64,000 nucleotides of DNA from DASUPK01 sp963782345 (GTDB lineage Bacteria; Actinomycetota; Thermoleophilia; Solirubrobacterales; 70-9), in NCBI GenBank assembly GCA_963782345.1, contig CAWAJF010000004.1, forward strand, positions 434,001-498,000. The letters are read 5' to 3'. Positions 42,231 to 50,600 of the stretch are shown here, in pieces. A program made the translations under genes and the position numbers. The number at the start of each line of letters is the position of its first letter. Within the stretch, counting starts at the first letter, position 1. Under the pieces are notes generated by a model. The model searched no databases. It was not told where the DNA came from and saw only the letters and a program-made list of their open reading frames with translations.

Positions 42231-42614
42231 CTACTTGATCTCGGCGGTGCCGCCGGCCTCTTCGATCTCCTTGAGGAGGCTCTCGGCCTCCTCACGCTCG
42301 ACCGCCTCCTTGACGGGCTTGGGAGCCTCGTCAACGAGAGCCTTGGCCTCCTTGAGGCCGAGTCCGGTGGCGGCGCGCACGACCTTGATCACGCCGATCT
42401 TCTTCTCGCCGGCGCCGGTCAGAACGAGATCAACCGTCCCGGCCTCCTCCTCGCCCGCTCCATCACCAGCGGGCCCACCAGCTGCGGGGGCCGCGGCGGC
42501 GACAGCGGTCGCGGAGACGCCGAACTCCTCCTCGAGCGCCTTGATGCGCTCGGAGAGCTCGAGGACGGAAATTCCCTTGAGCTCCTCTATCCAGTCTTGA
42601 GTGCTGGTCGCCAT
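42231..42614 (-). CDS. rplL: 50S ribosomal protein L7/L12 (bL12)
   Basis: This 127-residue stalk protein has the N-terminal dimer domain (WIEELKGISVLELSERIKAL), an Ala/Gly/Pro hinge and the factor-binding C-domain (KKIGVIKVVRAATGLGLKEAKALVDEAPKPVKE). It lies directly after rplJ and recruits elongation factors. Confidence 0.97.
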   Translation of the reverse strand: MATSTQDWIEELKGISVLELSERIKALEEEFGVSATAVAAAAPAAGGPAGDGAGEEEAGTVDLVLTGAGEKKIGVIKVVRAATGLGLKEAKALVDEAPKPVKEAVEREEAESLLKEIEEAGGTAEIK

Positions 42615-43355
42615 CTAGTTGCTGTCCTCCTTGTTCTCGGAATCTTCTGAAGTCTCTTCATCGCCATCTGCGGCAGGCTCTTCGCCGAGGTCCTGATCGC
42701 CCTCTCCGGTCTCGGCCGCCTCGCCCTGTCCGGCGTCCTCGCCCTCCGGCGCCTGCTCCTCGGAGGTCTCCTCGGGGGATTCGGTGGGCTCGGGGTCCGG
42801 GTCGGCTTCCTGCGCGGTCGGGGCATCGGCTCCGCCGCTGACCAGGCCCTGCTCCGCGATCTGGCCGAGCTGGAGCGCCAGGCCCTGGATCATCGAGCCG
42901 AGGCCTCGAACCAGGCCGGTGATCGGGCTGGCCACCATGCCGGCCAACTGCGCGTTGAGCGCATCGCGGCCGGGCAGGCGCGCAATCGCCTGGAAGTCGT
43001 CGGGGTCGAGCTGCGCCCCGTCCATCATGCCGCCCTTGTAGCCGAGCAGCTCCCACTCCGAGCCGAGGCGCGAGAGCGTCTTGGCTGCCAGAGCCGCGTC
43101 GCCCTTGACCAGGGCCAGGGCGGTGGGACCGGTCAGGTGATCCTTCAATCCGTCCGTGCCGGCGGCGTCGGCGGCGCGGAGCGTGAGGCGGTTCTTGACG
43201 ATCCGGAAATGGGTGTCGGCATCGCGAAGGCCGGCCCGAAGCTCGGCTGCCTGCGGCACGCTGATCCCGCGATAGTCCACCGCGAAGATCGCCGTCGCGT
43301 CCTTGAGCTCCGTGGCGAGCTCCTCAACCACTGCTGTCTTTTGCTCTCTGTCCAT
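42615..43355 (-). CDS. rplJ: 50S ribosomal protein L10 (uL10) with long acidic tail
   Basis: The first ~170 residues are a normal L10 (MDREQKTAVVEELATELKDA; FAVDYRGISVPQAAELRAGLR; MASPITGLVRG-like helix region), which anchors the L12 stalk. Residues ~175-246 form an acidic Glu/Asp/Pro tail (DPDPEPTESPEETSEEQAPE), well beyond the usual length of about 175. A structured leader precedes it. Confidence 0.96.
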   Translation of the reverse strand: MDREQKTAVVEELATELKDATAIFAVDYRGISVPQAAELRAGLRDADTHFRIVKNRLTLRAADAAGTDGLKDHLTGPTALALVKGDAALAAKTLSRLGSEWELLGYKGGMMDGAQLDPDDFQAIARLPGRDALNAQLAGMVASPITGLVRGLGSMIQGLALQLGQIAEQGLVSGGADAPTAQEADPDPEPTESPEETSEEQAPEGEDAGQGEAAETGEGDQDLGEEPAADGDEETSEDSENKEDSN

Positions 43356-43505
43356 TTCTCTCGAGTCTTGCTCCCCGTCGCGCCAATAAGAAGACCCGCA
43401 CGCAGGCGGGCCAGAGCGGGCGGTCCAGTGACCGGGTGACTCTCGCTCACCTGCGCCGGACTTCTGGACCTTGGTCCTGCCGACGGTCTCGGGCGGCTAC
43501 TCGAA
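43356..43505 (-). ncRNA. Ribosomal L10 leader-like 5' UTR
   Basis: The transcribed region before rplJ contains CCGAGACCGTCGGCAGGACC and GGCGCAGGTGAGCG segments, resembling the conserved strands of the L10 leader that binds L10(L12)4. A CCCGC/GCGGG hairpin followed by a T-rich TCTTCTTATT (near 43386-43410) could be an attenuator. Assignment is from motif memory. Confidence 0.6.
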
Positions 43506-43510
43506 GCGCC

Positions 43511-43516
43511 AGTGTA
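43511..43516 (-). promoter_or_regulatory. Candidate -10 of the rplJ-rplL promoter
   Basis: TACACT lies about 155 bp upstream of rplJ on the minus strand, just before the leader-like region and just outside the 3' end of the giant gene. The -35 is weak. Confidence 0.45.
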
Positions 43517-43537
43517 GGGGATGCGCGCGGGCGCTAC

Positions 43538-44611
43538 CTATCGGCGGATCCCCGTCAGCTTTATCGACTGGCTCAGCTCGGCCTGCGTGCCATTGGTCGA
43601 GGTGACCAGGAGCTTGAGGTGTAGGCGCCCCCGACCAACCTTGCTAAGCCGGTGGTGAGTTGCCTTCGAGAAGACCGCCTTGAGCCGAGCGGACTCGCCG
43701 GCTGAGATGACCGATGGGCCCTTGATCCGTACCTTTACGGACTTCCGCTTCCCCTTCAGCTTCAACTTCGCCCGCGACCGCTCGACGGTGCAGGTGCCCT
43801 CCGGGCAGTTCACGGTCACAACCACGACCTTGCGCCGCACGCGCTTGAGCTTCTTCTTGACCTGGAAGCTCGGGCTTTGGGCTGACTGGCCGAGCACCTG
43901 GGGCGCAATTGTCCAGGCGTGAGACGCCGGAGTCGGGTCGGTGTTGCCCGCGGCGTCGGTCGAACGCACCTGGAAGGTGTGGCTGCCGGCGGCGAGGCCG
44001 CTGTATTTCTTCGGGGAGCTGCAGCTCTGGAAGGTGTCGTCGTCGAGCTTGCACTCGAAGCTGCCGGGTTCGGTCGAGCCGAAGGCGAAGCTAGCGTCCG
44101 TCGAGCCCGTGCTCGCCGGAGGCGCCGAGGTGATCGCCGTGTTCGGCGCGGTCGAGTCCTCGACGTAGGTGATCGAGTTCGAGCAGCCCGACTCATTGTT
44201 CGAAAGGTTGGTCACCTTCGCACTCAGCTGTGTCGTGCTGTCGTCGGGCAGGCCGCTGACGGTGATGCCTGAACCGGTCAGCTCGGTGACGGTGCCCGTG
44301 GCCGCCAGTGAACCCGTGCAGGCCCCGTTCGTGTAGATGCTGACCTGACTCGCATTGCCGCCGCCAACGGTGCCCTTCACCTTCGGGTTGTTGTCGTTTG
44401 CCGGCGAACTGGGCGCGGTCGCGGTGAGGACTGGCGGGTCCGGCGCCGCGGTGTCGACCGTGAAGTCCTCGGTCGCCGGGCTCGGGTCGGGGTTGGCGGC
44501 GGCGTCGGTGGCCCGCACCCGGAAGCTGTAGTCGCCGTCGGTGAGCGCCGAGGTCGGGTGAACGGGCTGGTGCAGGGGTGGAAGTCGGGGGTGCCTGTGT
44601 CGAGCGAGCAT
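43538..44611 (-). CDS. Giant Ig-repeat surface protein, C-terminal fragment (frame 4)
   Basis: This is the final segment of the 16-kb gene, up to 357 residues. The true join to the previous frame is near 44555, where this unit differs from its sister repeats by two extra bases. It contains two Ig-like units (TDGDYSFRVRATDAAANPDP; GLAAGSHTFQVRSTDAAGNT) and a Lys/Arg-rich C-terminal domain (QVKKKLKRVRRKVVVVTVNC...LLVTSTNGTQAELSQSIKLTG), of the type that ends many Solirubrobacterales-like surface proteins. No LPXTG sorting signal is visible. Confidence 0.7.
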   Translation of the reverse strand: MLARHRHPRLPPLHQPVHPTSALTDGDYSFRVRATDAAANPDPSPATEDFTVDTAAPDPPVLTATAPSSPANDNNPKVKGTVGGGNASQVSIYTNGACTGSLAATGTVTELTGSGITVSGLPDDSTTQLSAKVTNLSNNESGCSNSITYVEDSTAPNTAITSAPPASTGSTDASFAFGSTEPGSFECKLDDDTFQSCSSPKKYSGLAAGSHTFQVRSTDAAGNTDPTPASHAWTIAPQVLGQSAQSPSFQVKKKLKRVRRKVVVVTVNCPEGTCTVERSRAKLKLKGKRKSVKVRIKGPSVISAGESARLKAVFSKATHHRLSKVGRGRLHLKLLVTSTNGTQAELSQSIKLTGIRR

Positions 44612-47268
44612 TCGAAGCTGGACCCGGGCTCGCTCGAGTGGAAGGTGAAGCTCGGGGTCGGGTCATTGGTGGTGCCGTGCGGGGCCGAGTCGATCGTGGT
44701 CTCCGGCGCGCTCGTGTCGACGGTCCAGGTGAAGGAGTCGGGGCTGGCGTCGGGGTTGCCGGCGTTGTCGATCGCCCTGACCGAGAAGGTGTGGGAGCCC
44801 TCGCTCAGCGAGCTGTAGTCCCTGGGGGTGGTGCAGGCGGCGAAGGCGCCCGAGTCGAGCTTGCATTCGAAGGAGGCGACGCCGGAGCCGCCGGGGTCGG
44901 AGCCCGAGAAGGTGAAGTGGGCGTCGGTCGAGGAGGTGGGGTCGGCCGGGTGGGTGTCGATCGTGGTCTCCGGCGCGCTCGTGTCGACGGTCCAGGTGAA
45001 GGAGTCGGGGCTGGCGTCGGGGTTGCCGGCCTGGTCGATCGCCCTGACCGAGAAGGTGTGGGAGCCCTCGCTCAGCGAGCTGTAGTCCCTGGGGGTGGTG
45101 CAGGCGGCGAAGGCGCCCGAGTCGAGCTTGCATTCGAAGGAGGCGACGCCGGAGCCGCCGGGGTCGGAGCCCGAGAAGGTGAAGTGGGCGTCGGTCGAGG
45201 AGGTGGGGTCGGCCGGGTGGGTGAGGATCTGGGTGTCGGGGGCGGCGGTGTCGACGGTGAAGTCCTCGGTCGCCGGGCTCGGGTCGGGGTTGGTGGCGGC
45301 GTCGGTGGCCCGCACCCGGAAGGTGTAGTCGCCGTCGGTGAGCGCCGGGCTCTGGGTGAAGGGGCTGGTGCAGGGCTGGTAGTCGGCGGTGCCCTGGTCG
45401 AGCGAGCAGGCGAAGGTGGAGCCCGGCTTGGTGGAGTGGAAGGTGAAGCTCGGGGTCGGGTCGCTGGTGGAGCCGTGCGGAGCCGAGTCGATCACGGTGT
45501 CGGGGAGCGTGGTCGAGACCGTGAAGTCCTCGGTCGCCGGGCTCGGGTCGGGGTTGGCGGCGGCGTCGGTGGCCCGCACCCGGAAGCTGTAGTCGCCGTC
45601 GGTGAGCGCCGAGGGGGTGAACGGGCTCGAGCAGGGGTGGAAGTCGGGGGTGCCGGTGTCGAGCGAGCATTCGAAGCTGGACCCGGGCTCGCTCGAGTGG
45701 AAGGTGAAGCTCGGGGTCGGGTCATTGGTGGTGCCGTGCGGGGCCGAGTCGATCGTGGTCTCCGGCGCGCTCGTGTCGACGGTCCAGGTGAAGGAGTCGG
45801 GGCTGGCGTCGGGGTTGCCGGCCTGGTCGATCGCCCTGACCGAGAAGGTGTGGGAGCCCTCGCTCAGCGAGCTGTAGTCCCTGGGGGTGGTGCAGGCGGC
45901 GAAGGCGCCCGAGTCGAGCTTGCATTCGAAGGAGGCGACGCCGGAGCCGCCGGGGTCGGAGCCCGAGAAGGTGAAGTGGGCGTCGGTCGAGGAGGTGGGG
46001 TCGGCCGGGTGGGTGAGGATCTGGGTGTCGGGGGCGGCGGTGTCGACGGTGAAGTCCTCGGTCGCCGGGCTCGGGTCGGGGTTGGTGGCGGCGTCGGTGG
46101 CCCGCACCCGGAAGGTGTAGTCGCCGTCGGTGAGCGCCGGGCTCTGGGTGAAGGGGCTGGTGCAGGGCTGGTAGTCGGCGGTGCCCTGGTCGAGCGAGCA
46201 GGCGAAGGTGGAGCCCGGCTTGGTGGAGTGGAAGGTGAAGCTCGGGGTCGGGTCGCTGGTGGAGCCGTGCGGAGCCGAGTCGATCACGGTGTCGGGGAGC
46301 GTGGTCGAGACCGTGAAGTCCTCGGTCGCCGGGCTCGGGTCGGGGTTGGCGGCGGCGTCGGTGGCCCGCACCCGGAAGCTGTAGTCGCCGTCGGTGAGCG
46401 CCGAGGGGGTGAACGGGCTCGAGCAGGGGTGGAAGTCGGGGGTGCCGGTGTCGAGCGAGCATTCGAAGCTGGACCCGGGCTCGCTCGAGTGGAAGGTGAA
46501 GCTCGGGGTCGGGTCATTGGTGGTGCCGTGCGGGGCCGAGTCGATCGTGGTCTCCGGCGCGCTCGTGTCGACGGTCCAGGTGAAGGAGTCGGGGCTGGCG
46601 TCGGGGTTGCCGGCGTTGTCGATCGCCCTGACCGAGAAGGTGTGGGAGCCCTCGCTCAGCGAGCTGTAGTCCCTGGGGGTGGTGCAGGCGGCGAAGGCGC
46701 CCGAGTCGAGCTTGCATTCGAAGGAGGCGACGCCGGAGCCGCCGGGGTCGGAGCCCGAGAAGGTGAAGTGGGCGTCGGTCGAGGAGGTGGGGTCGGCCGG
46801 GTGGGTGTCGATCGTGGTCTCCGGCGCGCTCGTGTCGACGGTCCAGGTGAAGGAGTCGGGGCTGGCGTCGGGGTTGCCGGCCTGGTCGATCGCCCTGACC
46901 GAGAAGGTGTGGGAGCCCTCGCTCAGCGAGCTGTAGTCCCTGGGGGTGGTGCAGGCGGCGAAGGCGCCCGAGTCGAGCTTGCATTCGAAGGAGGCGACGC
47001 CGGAGCCGCCGGGGTCGGAGCCCGAGAAGGTGAAGTGGGCGTCGGTCGAGGAGGTGGGGTCGGCCGGGTGGGTGAGGATCTGGGTGTCGGGGGCGGCGGT
47101 GTCGACGGTGAAGTCCTCGGTCGCCGGGCTCGGGTCGGGGTTGGTGGCGGCGTCGGTGGCCCGCACCCGGAAGGTGTAGTCGCCGTCGGTGAGGCGCCGG
47201 GCTGCTGGGTGAAGGGGCTGAGTGCAGGGCTGGTAGTCGGCGGTGTGCCGGTGCCGTCGAGCGAGCAT
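44377..47268 (-). CDS. Giant Ig-repeat surface protein, repeat fragment (frame 3)
   Basis: This open frame of up to 963 residues is made almost entirely of Ig-like units with SGSDPGGSGVASFECKLDSG, SLSEGSHTFSVRAIDQAGNP and TDGDYTFRVRATDAATNPDP cores, each with a Cys pair. Its apparent start (MLARRHRHTADYQ) lies inside a unit and is not a real start. The 5' end joins frame 2 through a cluster of small indels at 47185-47330, and the last ~55 residues are a shifted read. It is part of one gene with its neighbours. Confidence 0.65.
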   Translation of the reverse strand: MLARRHRHTADYQPCTQPLHPAARRLTDGDYTFRVRATDAATNPDPSPATEDFTVDTAAPDTQILTHPADPTSSTDAHFTFSGSDPGGSGVASFECKLDSGAFAACTTPRDYSSLSEGSHTFSVRAIDQAGNPDASPDSFTWTVDTSAPETTIDTHPADPTSSTDAHFTFSGSDPGGSGVASFECKLDSGAFAACTTPRDYSSLSEGSHTFSVRAIDNAGNPDASPDSFTWTVDTSAPETTIDSAPHGTTNDPTPSFTFHSSEPGSSFECSLDTGTPDFHPCSSPFTPSALTDGDYSFRVRATDAAANPDPSPATEDFTVSTTLPDTVIDSAPHGSTSDPTPSFTFHSTKPGSTFACSLDQGTADYQPCTSPFTQSPALTDGDYTFRVRATDAATNPDPSPATEDFTVDTAAPDTQILTHPADPTSSTDAHFTFSGSDPGGSGVASFECKLDSGAFAACTTPRDYSSLSEGSHTFSVRAIDQAGNPDASPDSFTWTVDTSAPETTIDSAPHGTTNDPTPSFTFHSSEPGSSFECSLDTGTPDFHPCSSPFTPSALTDGDYSFRVRATDAAANPDPSPATEDFTVSTTLPDTVIDSAPHGSTSDPTPSFTFHSTKPGSTFACSLDQGTADYQPCTSPFTQSPALTDGDYTFRVRATDAATNPDPSPATEDFTVDTAAPDTQILTHPADPTSSTDAHFTFSGSDPGGSGVASFECKLDSGAFAACTTPRDYSSLSEGSHTFSVRAIDQAGNPDASPDSFTWTVDTSAPETTIDTHPADPTSSTDAHFTFSGSDPGGSGVASFECKLDSGAFAACTTPRDYSSLSEGSHTFSVRAIDNAGNPDASPDSFTWTVDTSAPETTIDSAPHGTTNDPTPSFTFHSSEPGSSFECSLDTGTPDFHPCTSPFTRPRRSPTATTASGCGPPTPPPTPTRARRPRTSRSTPRRRTRQSSPRPRPVRRQTTTTRR

Positions 47269-47635
47269 TCGAAGCTGGACCCGGGCTCGCTCGAGTGGAA
47301 GGTGAAGCTCGGGGTCGGGTCATTGGTCGGTGCCGTGCGGGGCCGAGTCGATCGTGGTCTCCGGCGCGCTCGTGTCGACGGTCCAGGTGAAGGAGTCGGG
47401 GCTGGCGTCGGGGTTGCCGGCCTGGTCGATCGCCCTGACCGAGAAGGTGTGGGAGCCCTCGCTCAGCGAGCTGTAGTCCCTGGGGGTGGTGCAGGCGGCG
47501 AAGGCGCCCGAGTCGAGCTTGCATTCGAAGGAGGCGACGCCGGAGCCGCCGGGGTCGGAGCCCGAGAAGGTGAAGTGGGCGTCGGTCGAGGAGGTGGGGT
47601 CGGCCGGGTGGGTGAGGATCTGGGTGTCGGGGGCG
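44620..47635 (-). repeat. Higher-order Ig-unit repeats in the giant gene
   Basis: Three Ig-unit types alternate. Whole blocks recur at 792 bp (for example 45221 and 46013 share the same GTGAGGATCTGGGTG position), and another block is spaced 1059 bp because one extra ~267-bp unit is present. Copies are nearly identical at DNA level, with scattered indels at 47185-47330 and 44555. Confidence 0.85.
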
Positions 47636-50600
47636 GCGGTGTCGACCGTGAAGCTCCGGGTGGCGGCCGGGCCGGTGTTGCCGGCCTGGTCGGTGGCCTT
47701 CACCGAGAAGGTGTAGGTGCCGTCGGCGAGGCCGCTGAACTGCTTCGGCGAGGGGGTGCAGTCAGAGAAGCTGCCGGTGGCCGCGCCGGGGCCGTCGAGC
47801 TTGCATTGGAAGCTGGCGCCGGTCGGCTCGCTCGAGCTGTAGTCGAAGCTCGGGCTGGGGTCGGCGGTCAGGCCGGTGGGGCCGGCGGTGATCGTCGCGT
47901 CCGGGGCCGTGGTGTCGACCGTGAAGCTCCGGGTGGCGGCCGGGCCGGTGTTGCCGGCCTGGTCGGTGGCCTTCACCGAGAAGGTGTAGGTGCCGTCGGC
48001 GAGGCCGCTGAACTGCTTCGGCGAGGGGGTGCAGTCAGAGAAGCTGCCGGTGGCCGCGCCGGGGCCGTCGAGCTTGCATTGGAAGCTGGCGCCGGTCGGC
48101 TCGCTCGAGCTGTAGTCGAAGCTCGGGCTGGGGTCGGCGGTCAGGCCGGTGGGGCCGGCGGTGATCGTCGCGTCCGGGGCCGTGGTGTCGACCGTGAAGC
48201 TCCGGGTGGCGGCCGGGCCGGTGTTGCCGGCCTGGTCGGTGGCCTTCACCGAGAAGGTGTAGGTGCCGTCGGCGAGGCCGCTGAACTGCTTCGGCGAGGG
48301 GGTGCAGTCAGAGAAGCTGCCGGTGGCCGCGCCGGGGCCGTCGAGCTTGCATTGGAAGCTGGCGCCGGTCGGCTCGCTCGAGCTGTAGTCGAAGCTCGGG
48401 CTGGGGTCGGCGGTCAGGCCGGTGGGGCCGGCGGTGATCGTCGCGTCCGGGGCCGTGGTGTCGACCGTGAAGCTCCGGGTGGCGGCCGGGCCGGTGTTGC
48501 CGGCCTGGTCGGTGGCCTTCACCGAGAAGGTGTAGGTGCCGTCGGCGAGGCCGCTGAACTGCTTCGGCGAGGGGGTGCAGTCAGAGAAGCTGCCGGTGGC
48601 CGCGCCGGGGCCGTCGAGCTTGCATTGGAAGCTGGCGCCGGTCGGCTCGCTCGAGCTGTAGTCGAAGCTCGGGCTGGGGTCGGCGGTCAGGCCGGTGGGG
48701 CCGGCGGTGATCGTCGCGTCCGGGGCCGTGGTGTCGACCGTGAAGCTCCGGGTGGCGGCCGGGCCGGTGTTGCCGGCCTGGTCGGTGGCCTTCACCGAGA
48801 AGGTGTAGGTGCCGTCGGCGAGGCCGCTGAACTGCTTCGGCGAGGGGGTGCAGTCAGAGAAGCTGCCGGTGGCCGCGCCGGGGCCGTCGAGCTTGCATTG
48901 GAAGCTGGCGCCGGTCGGCTCGCTCGAGCTGTAGTCGAAGCTCGGGCTGGGGTCGGCGGTCAGGCCGGTGGGGCCGGCGGTGATCGTCGCGTCCGGGGCC
49001 GTGGTGTCGACCGTGAAGCTCCGGGTGGCGGCCGGGCCGGTGTTGCCGGCCTGGTCGGTGGCCTTCACCGAGAAGGTGTAGGTGCCGTCGGCGAGGCCGC
49101 TGAACTGCTTCGGCGAGGGGGTGCAGTCAGAGAAGCTGCCGGTGGCCGCGCCGGGGCCGTCGAGCTTGCATTGGAAGCTGGCGCCGGTCGGCTCGCTCGA
49201 GCTGTAGTCGAAGCTCGGGCTGGGGTCGGCGGTCAGGCCGGTGGGGCCGGCGGTGATCGTCGCGTCCGGGGCCGTGGTGTCGACCGTGAAGCTCCGGGTG
49301 GCGGCCGGGCCGGTGTTGCCGGCCTGGTCGGTGGCCTTCACCGAGAAGGTGTAGGTGCCGTCGGCGAGGCCGCTGAACTGCTTCGGCGAGGGGGTGCAGT
49401 CAGAGAAGCTGCCGGTGGCCGCGCCGGGGCCGTCGAGCTTGCATTGGAAGCTGGCGCCGGTCGGCTCGCTCGAGCTGTAGTCGAAGCTCGGGCTGGGGTC
49501 GGCGGTCAGGCCGGTGGGGCCGGCGGTGATCGTCGCGTCCGGGGCCGTGGTGTCGACCGTGAAGCTCCGGGTGGCGGCCGGGCCGGTGTTGCCGGCCTGG
49601 TCGGTGGCCTTCACCGAGAAGGTGTAGGTGCCGTCGGCGAGGCCGCTGAACTGCTTCGGCGAGGGGGTGCAGTCAGAGAAGCTGCCGGTGGCCGCGCCGG
49701 GGCCGTCGAGCTTGCATTGGAAGCTGGCGCCGGTCGGCTCGCTCGAGCTGTAGTCGAAGCTCGGGCTGGGGTCGGCGGTCAGGCCGGTGGGGCCGGCGGT
49801 GATCGTCGCGTCCGGGGCCGTGGTGTCGACCGTGAAGCTCCGGGTGGCGGCCGGGCCGGTGTTGCCGGCCTGGTCGGTGGCCTTCACCGAGAAGGTGTAG
49901 GTGCCGTCGGCGAGGCCGCTGAACTGCTTCGGCGAGGGGGTGCAGTCAGAGAAGCTGCCGGTGGCCGCGCCGGGGCCGTCGAGCTTGCATTGGAAGCTGG
50001 CGCCGGTCGGCTCGCTCGAGCTGTAGTCGAAGCTCGGGCTGGGGTCGGCGGTCAGGCCGGTGGGGCCGGCGGTGATCGTCGCGTCCGGGGCCGTGGTGTC
50101 GACCGTGAAGCTCCGGGTGGCGGCCGGGCCGGTGTTGCCGGCCTGGTCGGTGGCCTTCACCGAGAAGGTGTAGGTGCCGTCGGCGAGGCCGCTGAACTGC
50201 TTCGGCGAGGGGGTGCAGTCAGAGAAGCTGCCGGTGGCCGCGCCGGGGCCGTCGAGCTTGCATTGGAAGCTGGCGCCGGTCGGCTCGCTCGAGCTGTAGT
50301 CGAAGCTCGGGCTGGGGTCGGCGGTCAGGCCGGTGGGGCCGGCGGTGATCGTCGCGTCCGGGGCCGTGGTGTCGACCGTGAAGCTCCGGGTGGCGGCCGG
50401 GCCGGTGTTGCCGGCCTGGTCGGTGGCCTTCACCGAGAAGGTGTAGGTGCCGTCGGCGAGGCCGCTGAACTGCTTCGGCGAGGGGGTGCAGTCAGAGAAG
50501 CTGCCGGTGGCCGCGCCGGGGCCGTCGAGCTTGCATTGGAAGCTGGCGCCGGTCGGCTCGCTCGAGCTGTAGTCGAAGCTCGGGCTGGGGTCGGCGGTCA

